Assembly (NCBI GenBank): GCA_029864405.1
Contig: JAOTTP010000002.1
Location: 31,678 to 95,677, forward strand
Origin: Nitrospirota bacterium
Lineage (GTDB): Bacteria > Nitrospirota > Nitrospiria > Nitrospirales > UBA8639
DNA length: 64,000 nt
Direction of reading: 5' to 3'
The notes below the pieces were generated by a model that was not told where the DNA came from, ran no database searches, and was given only the letters and a program-made list of their open reading frames with translations. Each line of letters begins with the position of its first letter. The stretch's first letter is position 1. The position numbers were made by a program, and so were the translations under genes. This document shows, piece by piece, positions 17,301 through 25,756 of the stretch.

Positions 17301-18083
17301 TCAGAGGGGAGGCTTACGAACAATCACGGAGGTGGTGGAGTGGTACAAGGCCCAATGGGTGGAGTCCTGTGAGAGTCTGACATACAGTTGAATGTCTTCA
17401 GGTGAGCATAAGCCGGTCTTGCAATATTCCTGTTCGAGTACCAGAGCAGATTCCCCCATCACCTTAGCCATTGGCGAATTTCCAGGACACAGATGCATGA
17501 GGGATTGAGCGCTTACGATATGAAATCCTGATTCTTGCAGTTTGTGCGGAAGTCGGAGAGCATAGGCGGGATCTAATCCGACATTAATGAACATCTGGCA
17601 AATGGCTCGGTTCACTCTTCCTTGCGGAGTCTCTTGTCCCTGGTCTGGCAATGTCGCCGAGGTGAAGTCCGGTTCTTCGAAGATCGCCCAGCCTCCTGGC
17701 TTGAGGAGAGAGCACAATTTTCTCAGAATTGCCCTCTCCTCTTGATTATGGATGAAGACATACCGGCTATGAAGGAGATCAAAGGATTGTTCTAAGGGAA
17801 CATCAAGAAAGGAGCCTTGGTAAATCTGAACAGGCGGAGAATCATCATTGTGGAGATACGTGGTTTTCTTGTCGATACCCACAGCAAGTCCCGTCGGTCC
17901 CACCCGATTTCCCAGCCAACGCAACATGGACCCTGCCCCTGCGCCTAACTCCAGACAATGCCACCCCGGTTGAATTCCTGTTTCCTCCAACAGCCTGATA
18001 GTGGGATCGTTCGCGGCTTCAACCAATTGTAATCGTTGAAATTCCCGCTCTTCAGATTTGTTATCGAAAATATACTGATTCAT
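17301..18083 (-). CDS. class I SAM-dependent methyltransferase
   Basis: 260 residues from the ATG at 18083 (MNQYIFDNKSEE), preceded by AGAGGAACGGTG. The track's extension to 18308 runs inside the upstream gene and is not used. Motif I is LELGAGAGSMLRWLG, the acidic residue follows in VGIDKKTTY, and LKPGGWAIFEEPDF is post-motif II. The start overlaps the stop of the HI0933-family flavoprotein gene by 3 bases (shared ATGA), so the two are probably translationally coupled. Substrate unknown. Confidence 0.87.
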   Translation of the reverse strand: MNQYIFDNKSEEREFQRLQLVEAANDPTIRLLEETGIQPGWHCLELGAGAGSMLRWLGNRVGPTGLAVGIDKKTTYLHNDDSPPVQIYQGSFLDVPLEQSFDLLHSRYVFIHNQEERAILRKLCSLLKPGGWAIFEEPDFTSATLPDQGQETPQGRVNRAICQMFINVGLDPAYALRLPHKLQESGFHIVSAQSLMHLCPGNSPMAKVMGESALVLEQEYCKTGLCSPEDIQLYVRLSQDSTHWALYHSTTSVIVRKPPL

Positions 18084-19354
18084 CACCGTTCCTCTGCTGC
18101 TGGTTGTTTCATGATATTCAAGGCCGAATGGCATCCGGCCAGATACCCTGTCGTCCAGGCCCATTGAAAGTTGAACCCACCGATCCGCCCGTCGCAATCC
18201 AACATTTCTCCAATCACATAGAGCCCAGGCACGTGCCGAGAGACCATCGAATGAGCGGATATTTCTTCCAGGGGGACACCCCCTGCCGTGACTTCGGCAA
18301 AGTTCCATCCGCGCGATCCGATGACGGGAAGGACAAGGTTGGTGAGTGTCTGGACCAGATTTCGGCGAGCCTCTTTGGACAGGAGGTTAACGGGAGTGTC
18401 AGAAAGATCAGGTTCTTGAACCCTGGCCAGGGTGGTGGCCACACGCGTGGGTAATTGCTCGGCCAACAGCGTGGGGACGAGTTTTCGTCCGGGGAGGGAG
18501 GCTGCCTGCATGAGCCATTTCTCAATATCTTGGTTGGTGATTTGGGGGAGGCAATGGAGATGAAGGCGGACATCTTCACCCTGTGCGGCCGCGCGAACCC
18601 AAACCCGGCTGGCATCCAAGACCACGGGTCCACTGATCCCGAAATGTGTCCACAACAAGCTGCCGGTGCATCGATGGAATGTTTTTCCCGCAATGGTGGT
18701 TGTGAGCGTCACGTCATGAGAAATGCCGGAAAGGGTGGCATGGAAAAACGAAGGCTCAAGGAGCAAAGGCACTAAGGCAGGATAGGTGGCGGTGACGGTA
18801 TGCCCCAATTGTTGAGCCAACGCCCAACCGGATCCATCGGATCCGGTTTTGGGGAGAGACCGGCCACCAGTGGCGAGAATGACTCGTTTGGCACGAAGCG
18901 TCCCCTGGGAATGTTGGATCGAAAACTTCTCGCCTTCCCTTGTCATGTCCCGAACAAAATGTTGAGTCAAAAGAGAAACGCCCAGGGCCTCGCACCGACT
19001 GAGGAGCCCATCGAGGACTGTTCGTGCTTTGTTGCTCACGGGAAACAGTTTGCCCGTGGCTTCGGTATGTAACGGAACCCCCAAAGAGGCAAACCATCGA
19101 ACGGTGGCCTGTTCGTCGAAGCGTCGAAGGATCCGGTCAATCAGCTTTCTGTTCCCATGGAAGTCGGAAGCGGTGACACGTTGATTGGTGACATTGCAGC
19201 GTCCACCCCCAGACACAAGGATCTTGGCCCCGATGGTTTTAGCACTGTCCAGAAGAGCGATAGAAAGATTCGGGTTTGTCTCCGCGGCGAAAATACCGGC
19301 TGCCAGCCCTGCTGCTCCTGCGCCGATGATGGCGATGTCGATGTCGGAAGGCAT
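18083..19354 (-). CDS. HI0933/YhiN-family FAD-dependent oxidoreductase
   Basis: 423 residues, typical family length. N-terminal dinucleotide-binding motif IAIIGAGAAGLAAGIFAA, then the family signature GAKILVSGGGRCNVTN. A second nucleotide-related stretch is VILATGGRSLPKTGSDGSG, and the C-terminus has the FAD-closing sequence LYVIGEMLDCDGRIGGFNFQ. Bacterial family members are poorly characterised flavoproteins (including aminoacetone-oxidase annotations and bile-acid reductase BaiN). The gene overlaps the downstream methyltransferase by ATGA. Confidence 0.92.
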   Translation of the reverse strand: MPSDIDIAIIGAGAAGLAAGIFAAETNPNLSIALLDSAKTIGAKILVSGGGRCNVTNQRVTASDFHGNRKLIDRILRRFDEQATVRWFASLGVPLHTEATGKLFPVSNKARTVLDGLLSRCEALGVSLLTQHFVRDMTREGEKFSIQHSQGTLRAKRVILATGGRSLPKTGSDGSGWALAQQLGHTVTATYPALVPLLLEPSFFHATLSGISHDVTLTTTIAGKTFHRCTGSLLWTHFGISGPVVLDASRVWVRAAAQGEDVRLHLHCLPQITNQDIEKWLMQAASLPGRKLVPTLLAEQLPTRVATTLARVQEPDLSDTPVNLLSKEARRNLVQTLTNLVLPVIGSRGWNFAEVTAGGVPLEEISAHSMVSRHVPGLYVIGEMLDCDGRIGGFNFQWAWTTGYLAGCHSALNIMKQPAAEER

Positions 19355-19380
19355 AGGGAAAGTGTGGAGCGAGCGAGAAT

Positions 19381-20052
19381 CTATCTGGGTTGGGAGTCAG
19401 ACGGTTTACGAAACAAAACGACGTTGTTTTGCAAATAGATGATTGCCGCTCCCCATCGTGAGCTCAGCCATGTCCAGGTCTCGTGTGAAAAAAAGCAGAC
19501 ATGCGTGGGATCTTTGATGTAATACCAATCGAGAAACGGTCGATCGGGTGGCGTCAGTTGAGTCATGATTCCCAGTATGCCATCAGCTTTCAGTCGGGCC
19601 CATAAATGGTCCAATTCTAGCCCGGGATGGCGCAGATGCTCGGCCACTTCCGTGGCTGTGATGAAATCATAGGTCTGTTCCAGGAGAGCAGGATTGTACG
19701 CATAAAAGGGGTCGTAAATCGACAGGGTATGTCCGGATTCTTGAAGCATGAGAGAGAGGGTCGGACCGGGACCAGCCCCAAAATCCAATCCGGAACTATT
19801 GGGTCTCAGGTGTTTGTGGAGTGGTTCGGCCAACTGGTTTAAAAACTTTCGATAGCCCGGATCTTCAGAATTGTTCTCGTGCTGGTCGTAGTGATCTTTT
19901 TCCTGGTTGTGTGACACATGGTAGGCGGGGGGCACGAAAATGAGCCGACAGTGCCCGCAGGAGAAGTACGGCCGATACCGGTCGTTCCCCACTAACGTGG
20001 GTTCCGGTTTGAAACACAGTGGGCATGAATGGGAAATGGCCAGGTGTCTCAT
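19381..20052 (-). CDS. zinc-ribbon class I methyltransferase
   Basis: 223 residues from the ATG at 20052 (MRHLAISHSCPLC). The track's 20178 start would overlap the upstream VOC gene. A four-cysteine N-terminal ribbon (CPLC ... CGHC, then RLIFVPPAYH) precedes a Rossmann methyltransferase with a slightly divergent motif I (GLDFGAGPGPTLSLML) and TATEVAEHLRHP. Related proteins act on small metabolites or protein-bound groups; substrate unknown. Starts 10 bases after the VOC-protein stop, so probably one transcript. Confidence 0.82.
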   Translation of the reverse strand: MRHLAISHSCPLCFKPEPTLVGNDRYRPYFSCGHCRLIFVPPAYHVSHNQEKDHYDQHENNSEDPGYRKFLNQLAEPLHKHLRPNSSGLDFGAGPGPTLSLMLQESGHTLSIYDPFYAYNPALLEQTYDFITATEVAEHLRHPGLELDHLWARLKADGILGIMTQLTPPDRPFLDWYYIKDPTHVCFFSHETWTWLSSRWGAAIIYLQNNVVLFRKPSDSQPR

Positions 20053-20062
20053 GCGTGAGGAT

Positions 20063-20398
20063 TCAGGATGAACATGGAGTGGGATTATACGAAATGTCCG
20101 GCCAGGCTTGGACAATCTCCTCAGCTTGGTGCTGGGCGGTAAAACATTCCCAGGCGATTCCGTTACAGTCCACCTCAACGGACAGTCGGTCGGTTTCTTC
20201 CAATTCCCAGCCTAGGTGCCGAAGGGGCTGTGACTGAGCATTCGAAGATATTCGAATGGAAAGGTTGGGGGTGGCGGTGCGCCATAACGCATAGTGGTCA
20301 GGGATGATCAGATCAGGAGTCTGACCCAGGCGTTGGGAATACTCTTGAACCGAGATTGTAATGTCCGACACAGCAAGGGCAACGTGAAATCTCTTCAT
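20063..20398 (-). CDS. VOC (glyoxalase/bleomycin-resistance fold) family protein
   Basis: 111 residues: MKRFHVALAVSDITISVQEYSQRLG is the first beta-alpha-beta of a vicinal-oxygen-chelate module, and LGWELEETDRLSVE the middle. His5 and later Glu residues could bind a metal, but the second metal half is not obvious. Probably a small dimer. Just upstream of the zinc-ribbon methyltransferase on the same strand. Function unknown. Confidence 0.7.
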   Translation of the reverse strand: MKRFHVALAVSDITISVQEYSQRLGQTPDLIIPDHYALWRTATPNLSIRISSNAQSQPLRHLGWELEETDRLSVEVDCNGIAWECFTAQHQAEEIVQAWPDISYNPTPCSS

Positions 20399-20464
20399 GG
20401 CATGTTTCCGCGTTCACTCGGTGATTCTGGTGGGGGATGGGAGGGTGAACAAGGTATGTGACAC

Positions 20465-20818
20465 CTACCGTTGCCTCCCATCGGCACACGCGATACAGAG
20501 GGGAGCGGTCGGTTCCACGTCTAATCGTTTTCTGGCAATCTCGTCCCCGCACTTCATACACCAGCCGAATTCACCGCTTTCGAGACGTTGGAGGGCTGAT
20601 TTGATGCGCTGCAATTGAATGTGTCGCCGTTGTTGGGCGGCTTGAGCCATCGCTTGTTGTTGCAAGGCATCCATGCGTGAGACGCGCCCGATCGTGGTTT
20701 GGTCCAGTTCCACTCGTTGGGCCGCTTCCTGGCCGGTGGAGGATACGGCCAGCAATTCGTCTTTGAGGGTCAGGAGCGTTGATCGAAAATGGTCCAGGTC
20801 TGGAGTTGGCTGTGGCAT
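20465..20818 (-). CDS. TraR/DksA-family zinc-finger protein
   Basis: 117 residues from the ATG at 20818 (track uses a TTG 9 bases earlier). N-terminal helical hairpin (~1-75) and C-terminal C4 zinc finger CMKCGDEIARKRL..PLCIACA. Family members insert their coiled coil into the RNA polymerase secondary channel and modulate initiation, with or without ppGpp. The paired acidic DxxDxA tip of true DksA is not seen, so this may be a shorter relative. Confidence 0.88.
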   Translation of the reverse strand: MPQPTPDLDHFRSTLLTLKDELLAVSSTGQEAAQRVELDQTTIGRVSRMDALQQQAMAQAAQQRRHIQLQRIKSALQRLESGEFGWCMKCGDEIARKRLDVEPTAPLCIACADGRQR

Positions 20819-20995
20819 GGGAGGCAAGAATCAAAGAGGACTATGTGTCTCTTGTCGTATAAAATGGTTACGTGAGAACGGGCATAGGACACTATTGGGT
20901 TTGGTCGATGGTGAAAGCAATGTACCCCAGCCAGACCGTGAAAGGCCAACAGTCGACAAAAGGAAAGAGGGACAATCTTTCAGCAGGGAGAGCAT

Positions 20996-21619
20996 ATGGA
21001 AAAAGTATTGAAAGGGTTGATCAAATTTCAGGAAGAGGTGTTTTTAAAAAAGAAAGAGTTGTTCATTGGGTTGTCCGGTCAACAAAAACCAAGAGCCGTA
21101 TTTGTAACCTGCTCAGACTCACGAATTGATCCCTCATTACTCACCCAGACTGAACCGGGGGAGTTGTTTATTATTCGAAATGCGGGGAACTTAATTCCGA
21201 CCTACGGAGCGGCCATCGGGGGAAGTACCGCCTCGATTGAATATGGGATCTCTGTCCTTCAAGTAAAAGATATTATCGTTTGCGGACATACGGATTGCGG
21301 TGCCATGGAGGCCTTGTTGCATCAGGAAAAACTTCAGGAGCTTCCTGCCGTCAAAGCGTGGCTGCAACATGCCGAGACCACGGTGCGAATTATGAAAGAT
21401 CTGTACGCGCATTTGCAGGGAGATGAGTTATTTGCGGCCACCATACGGGAAAATGTGTTGGTCCAGCTGGATCATTTGAAAACCCATCCGGCTGTCGCCA
21501 CCCGATTGCGCCGGGGAGATTTGCGTCTGCATGGATGGGTCTATTCCATCGGGACGGGTGAAGTGTGGGTGTATGACTGGGAGAAAAAAGATTTTGTTAA
21601 TCCCAGAGAAAGAATGTAA
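20996..21619 (+). CDS. beta-class carbonic anhydrase
   Basis: 207 residues, ATG preceded by CAGGGAGAGCAT. Zinc ligands and catalytic dyad visible: CSDSRIDPS (Cys, Asp-Arg) and CGHTDCGAM (His, Cys). RNAGNLIP and GGSTASIEYG are typical. It interconverts CO2 and bicarbonate in the cytoplasm, which would support carboxylation reactions in an autotroph. Monocistronic, divergent from the DksA-like gene. Confidence 0.95.
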   Translation: MEKVLKGLIKFQEEVFLKKKELFIGLSGQQKPRAVFVTCSDSRIDPSLLTQTEPGELFIIRNAGNLIPTYGAAIGGSTASIEYGISVLQVKDIIVCGHTDCGAMEALLHQEKLQELPAVKAWLQHAETTVRIMKDLYAHLQGDELFAATIRENVLVQLDHLKTHPAVATRLRRGDLRLHGWVYSIGTGEVWVYDWEKKDFVNPRERM

Positions 21620-21753
21620 CCAGCTATAGTGTGATTACGTTCAACGAAGACATTTCAAAACTTCCCCGCCATTCTAGGGGGAGGGCAAAGGTAAAGACTC
21701 ATCTGATGGTTCATGCGCTATAGACAGAGGCATTCCGTCTTGCCGACATGGAG

Positions 21754-22338
21754 CTAGACGCGTGTCATGGTGTTTTGATCCGTGTGGTGGAATACCTCCG
21801 GGCGGTCCGCGATCTGTAATTGCGTATCTTCCTTATAGCTAAACTTCCAGGGTTCGTGAATGGTGACCGTTAATTCATACCGAACAGTTTTGGCGGCCTG
21901 TTCCAGATACGGATTTGAGAGGATGCCGTAGACGAGGGACCCGGCGTCAGCAGCCATGAAAAATTCTTTGGCGTCAGGCTCTGAAATCCCACCTGCATTC
22001 ACGACGACGCCTCGCGGGACAATAAAGCACCGCATCACCTGTTTCCTGGCCGCATCCCATAACCAATACCCCACTTCTTCGTGAAACGGCTGTTCCTGAA
22101 TCAGCGGCCAGGCAATGGTGGTATAGCGTAAGCCGTAGAGTACCTGCGGACCGTTGACAACAGGACCGAGGGGTTCGAACGTGATTCGTTCCCGAAAATG
22201 TGTTTCATGGCTCCCCTCTTTGGCTGGTGCGATATCGGCACCCTTATCGCCTTCCCAGATTCCGGCAAGAGAAGCGAGTGGACCCAAGTGACTAATGATC
22301 TCGGCATGAGCGGCATCGGAATTGTGGGCTCCGGTCAT
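21754..22338 (-). CDS. nitrobindin-like haem-binding beta-barrel (FABP-like, THAP4-type) protein
   Basis: 194 residues, start supported by AAAGGAGTCTATCCTC. Opening LASLAGIWEGDKGAD and closing VFHHTDQNTMTRV match the nitrobindin/THAP4 beta-barrel family, where the C-terminal His is the haem iron ligand. Family members bind ferric haem and can scavenge or isomerise peroxynitrite, or sense NO. That would suit a nitrogen-cycling host, but this is inference. Monocistronic. Confidence 0.85.
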   Translation of the reverse strand: MTGAHNSDAAHAEIISHLGPLASLAGIWEGDKGADIAPAKEGSHETHFRERITFEPLGPVVNGPQVLYGLRYTTIAWPLIQEQPFHEEVGYWLWDAARKQVMRCFIVPRGVVVNAGGISEPDAKEFFMAADAGSLVYGILSNPYLEQAAKTVRYELTVTIHEPWKFSYKEDTQLQIADRPEVFHHTDQNTMTRV

Positions 22339-22450
22339 GAGGATAGACTCCTTTCAGGAAAGTGTGAACAAAGAAGGGCATGAGGGGAAATTATTTGGAA
22401 TCTGCGGCAAAAGACTCTACCAAATCATGCAAATGGTTCAAACCATTTTT

Positions 22451-23143
22451 TTATGACCACCATATTCGAATTGACTGCATCCAACGGATACCGTGAATAA
22501 CGAGCCCTGCCAATTTGGGGACGCTGAATTGCATGGGTTTTGTTTTCAAACATCGTATGACATGCTCCGCCGCTTGGTCGGTAGTCATCATCATAGGCTT
22601 CCAAGACGCCTTTGGCAGCTTAGTATCCACAAATCCAAAACGAATATTCGTCACGTACACTCCATGCGATCTGAGCTTCAATGCCATAGATCCTAAATAG
22701 TTGCTGAACCCGGCTTTCGATGCCGTATAGGAAGGGGCGTCGGCGTTGTAAAAATCATCGGCAAGACTTGATAGGCCGATGAAATGTCCATGGCCCCGCT
22801 CAAGCCAGCCGGGGGCGAGGGCGGCCAGGGTTCGCACCATCGAGGTGAAATTCACGTCAATGACGCGGGCTTCTTGGGAGAGGTCAGGCAGTGTCAACCT
22901 CGAGCCGATGGCCGCACAAAATATGCAGGCGTGAAAAGGCTCTTTTTCGGCAAGAAGCATTTGCAGGGCCTGCGGATACTCGGGAGCGGCGATGTCTTGC
23001 ACAATATGTCGAGGCCCATCCGGACCAAGTGGACTTGGACTCCGGGAAATACCCACGACTCGATCCCCTTGTGCCAACAGCGCCCGGGTGACCGCGGCGC
23101 CGATGCCATCGGAATTGCCAATGAGTAATACTTTTTTGGGCAT
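22451..23143 (-). CDS. short-chain dehydrogenase/reductase (SDR)
   Basis: 230 residues. Cofactor motif VLLIGNSDGIGAAV (a GxxxGIG variant), catalytic Ser in FIGLSSLAD, and Tyr/Lys in YTASKAGFSNYL. FGFVDTKL follows, as in classical SDRs. The cofactor is likely NADP(H), because basic residues (SRSP) follow the second strand. Substrate unknown. Monocistronic. Confidence 0.88.
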   Translation of the reverse strand: MPKKVLLIGNSDGIGAAVTRALLAQGDRVVGISRSPSPLGPDGPRHIVQDIAAPEYPQALQMLLAEKEPFHACIFCAAIGSRLTLPDLSQEARVIDVNFTSMVRTLAALAPGWLERGHGHFIGLSSLADDFYNADAPSYTASKAGFSNYLGSMALKLRSHGVYVTNIRFGFVDTKLPKASWKPMMMTTDQAAEHVIRCLKTKPMQFSVPKLAGLVIHGIRWMQSIRIWWS

Positions 23144-23448
23144 CGAAACTTTTCTTGACCACGGCAGATTATATGAGATGATCCATTTTAGGGTGGCATG
23201 CCATTGAAATTAGGGCAATAATAAATATTGAAGCACTCAGTGCCTTTTTAGGAAATATAAAATAGGAGATGGGCTAGTTGTGCGATAGGCAATTTTTGCC
23301 TTGTTTGCAAAGGGAGATTGTACATATTTAACTAGAAAGTTCCGAAAAGATCAAAAAGGCTATCATGTTTCCTCCTCATTTATATTCCCTCAAATTCCAT
23401 TCTTCATATGATACTTCCTGCGCTCTTTCATCCACCGGTTGAATACCA
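23144..23448. other. AT-rich intergenic region
   Basis: About 305 bases, markedly AT-rich like the gene that follows. No supported feature. Confidence 0.35.
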
Positions 23449-24366
23449 ATGCTATTAGTTTTCTTTTTGTTGTATCTTTCGGTACCCACTGCTTTTGGGT
23501 TTTTGGCAGGACTTCCAAAATTTCTCATACTGTATTTTAAAAAACCCAAAGGAGTTGTCATTGATAAGAATATGTTCCTCTGTATCCTTGCCGCAGAGGT
23601 TTTAACTTTTAGTGTAATTTTCTTTTATCCTAAGGCCCCATTGTATCAACAGCAAGCTCCGATTGTTTCTCTTATTGATTCTCTGGCGCAAAATTCCCTT
23701 TTTGCTGCTTTGCTCTGTTTGAAAATTTTCCTGGTTCATCGTAATCTTTTCGCATTTTTCCTGGTAATAATTATCTTCTGTTTACCTCTGTATGGGGTTA
23801 TGGCAGTTTTCATGCACTATCCCTTTCGAACATTTTTCAAAACAAAAATTGGATATTTTCTGTTCAGTCTGAGTGTTCCTCTTTTGTTGGGCTTTTGGAT
23901 CCTGGTCGCTCCTTTTATATGGGGAAAATGGTATCCACCCGATAATGGGCGATTTAATACAGATAGTGAGATGAATATTATGCTCTACCATGCTGCAGAG
24001 GTAGGATTACCCAGTGTGGTCAAGGGATTACTTGAAGAGGGAGCTAATGTAAATTTTGAATATTGGAAGGGATCAAAGGGGCAAACTCCCTTATATTCAT
24101 CATTTTCGTTAGGTAGATGGTCAGAAGGAAACCGTTTTGAAACTGCAAAGGTTCTTATTCAATATGGCGCCAATGTTAATGCAAAGATAGGCGGTAATTC
24201 TGGTATTAGTGGTAGTCCTTATCTCGTGGAATTAGCCCGGCGAAATGACCATGAATTAATTAATTTACTCCTTGAATCTGGAGCTGATGCTGAGGCCAAA
24301 GACCAATTTGGAAAAAGCTATTTAGATTACATTCAGGAAGGAAAATTGAATTTATTCTCCTTATAG
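23449..24366 (+). CDS. multi-pass membrane protein with cytoplasmic ankyrin repeats
   Basis: 305 residues. About five hydrophobic helices in the first ~165 residues (LLVFFLLYLSVPTAFGFLAG, FFLVIIIFCLPLYGVMAVF, FLFSLSVPLLLGFWILVAPF), then ~3 ankyrin-type repeats (~178-300): AAEVGLPSVVKGLLEEGANVN, KVLIQYGANVNA, LINLLLESGADAEAKDQFG. The gene is clearly richer in A/T than its neighbours and has no good ribosome site, suggesting acquisition by transfer. Whether it belongs with the downstream operon (33-base gap) is open. Function unknown. Confidence 0.75.
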   Translation: MLLVFFLLYLSVPTAFGFLAGLPKFLILYFKKPKGVVIDKNMFLCILAAEVLTFSVIFFYPKAPLYQQQAPIVSLIDSLAQNSLFAALLCLKIFLVHRNLFAFFLVIIIFCLPLYGVMAVFMHYPFRTFFKTKIGYFLFSLSVPLLLGFWILVAPFIWGKWYPPDNGRFNTDSEMNIMLYHAAEVGLPSVVKGLLEEGANVNFEYWKGSKGQTPLYSSFSLGRWSEGNRFETAKVLIQYGANVNAKIGGNSGISGSPYLVELARRNDHELINLLLESGADAEAKDQFGKSYLDYIQEGKLNLFSL

Positions 24367-24398
24367 AGACTGAAAGTTTATTATTTTTCAACATCCCT

Positions 24399-24878
24399 AT
24401 GGCCATTGTTGTTGATTCAAGAGGCAAGTCTCAACGGTATGCCTTGACTCTATTAGTTTTGACAGTCCTCTTTACTTTCAGAGTAGTCGCACAATTGCTA
24501 CAGGTCTTTTATCCGGTTGCGGTTCTTCCGTCATTCGAGGTCTGGCAGAGCGGAGCCTTACCGTATCCGATTTTGCTGATGTTCCAAGTTGCGATTCTGT
24601 GGGTGTGTCTGCAGATTGTGTGGCGGATGTTTAAGGGGGTGGTGGTGGCCGTCCCGAAAAAATGCCGAATCCTTCTTTGTCTGGGCGGACTCTATCTGGT
24701 GGTGATGGGTATTCGCTTGATGATTGGTCTGACAGTCGCTCCTGATCATTTTTGGTTTGGGGCGGTTCTTCCTACTCTATTTCATTTTGTGCTCGCCACC
24801 TTTATGTTGGTCTATGGCTGGTATCACGTCTCGGGCGCCTACTCATCGAAATATATTCCCCATGAGGCGAAAGTGTGA
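24399..24878 (+). CDS. small integral membrane protein, first gene of the GH3/hydroxylase operon
   Basis: 159 residues with four predicted membrane helices (ALTLLVLTVLFTFRVVAQLL, ILLMFQVAILWVCLQIVW, LLCLGGLYLVVMGIRLMIGL, LFHFVLATFMLVYGWYHVS). No recognised family motif. Its stop overlaps the GTG start of the fatty-acid-hydroxylase-like gene (GTGA), indicating translational coupling, so it probably supports that membrane enzyme. The true start could be slightly different, since no strong ribosome site is seen. Confidence 0.7.
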   Translation: MAIVVDSRGKSQRYALTLLVLTVLFTFRVVAQLLQVFYPVAVLPSFEVWQSGALPYPILLMFQVAILWVCLQIVWRMFKGVVVAVPKKCRILLCLGGLYLVVMGIRLMIGLTVAPDHFWFGAVLPTLFHFVLATFMLVYGWYHVSGAYSSKYIPHEAKV

Positions 24879-25756
24879 GGACGCTGGTCCGTTACGGAGT
24901 TTATCCGGTTGTTCTGGCCCTAGGAATTCTGTTGCATGTGGTCTTGCAGCAGATGGGAATGCATCTTCAACTCGCAACATATCTGCCGGTGGTGCTGGGG
25001 GCTCTCATAATTACCGTCCTGGAATGGCAAGCCCCGTGCCGTCAAACCTGGTGGGCGGACAAGCGCGAAATTGGACAGGACGCCATCTTTATGGCCCTCA
25101 TTCAAGGCGTGCTCCCGCTTGTCTTGGCCTTTGCCGTGTCTCTGACTCTGCTGGATTGGCTGCGTGTGCATGAGTGGTCGGTGGGGGTCGGGTGGCCTCA
25201 TCATTGGACCGTGGCGAGTCAGATGGTGTTGATGATGGGGGTGGCCGATGGGATGCGATATTGGCTGCATCGATGGGCGCATGAGTGGGAACCACTTTGG
25301 CGATTTCATGCCGTCCATCATTCACCCCACAAATTATATTGGCTGAACGTGGGGCGGTTTCATCCTATCGATAAGGGCTTGCAATTCCTCCTCGATACCC
25401 TGCCTTTTTTGATCATTGGTGTGGGGGAAGAAGTGCTGGCCTTGTATGTAGTGTGTTACGCCATTAACGGCTTCTTCCAACATTGCAATATCGATCTCAG
25501 GCTCGGCTGGCTCAATTACCTGATAAGCGGACCGGAACTGCATCGATGGCACCATTCTCAATGGAAAGAAGAATCGAACCATAATTATGGGAACAACTTG
25601 ATTGTTTGGGATCGGATATTTGGAACCTGGTATTTGCCTGATGAGCATCAGGTCGAGAATCTCGGACTGTTAAATCGGAGCTATCCGATGTCCTTCTGGA
25701 AACAAATGGCGACCCCGTTTGTTCCGGGGGCCGATAAACAAACTATTTCCTCATGA
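24875..25756 (+). CDS. sterol desaturase / fatty acid hydroxylase family membrane enzyme
   Basis: 293 residues from GTG. Hydrophobic N-terminal half with several helices, then the His-box clusters of the family: HRWAHE, HAVHHSP and HRWHHSQ, which bind a diiron centre and insert oxygen or a double bond into lipid substrates. Overlaps its neighbours at both ends by 4 bases (GTGA and ATGA), so it sits inside a tightly coupled operon with a GH3 amido synthetase and an enolase-superfamily enzyme. The substrate is probably a lipid or its precursor, but nothing in the sequence fixes it. Confidence 0.88.
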   Translation: MRTLVRYGVYPVVLALGILLHVVLQQMGMHLQLATYLPVVLGALIITVLEWQAPCRQTWWADKREIGQDAIFMALIQGVLPLVLAFAVSLTLLDWLRVHEWSVGVGWPHHWTVASQMVLMMGVADGMRYWLHRWAHEWEPLWRFHAVHHSPHKLYWLNVGRFHPIDKGLQFLLDTLPFLIIGVGEEVLALYVVCYAINGFFQHCNIDLRLGWLNYLISGPELHRWHHSQWKEESNHNYGNNLIVWDRIFGTWYLPDEHQVENLGLLNRSYPMSFWKQMATPFVPGADKQTISS

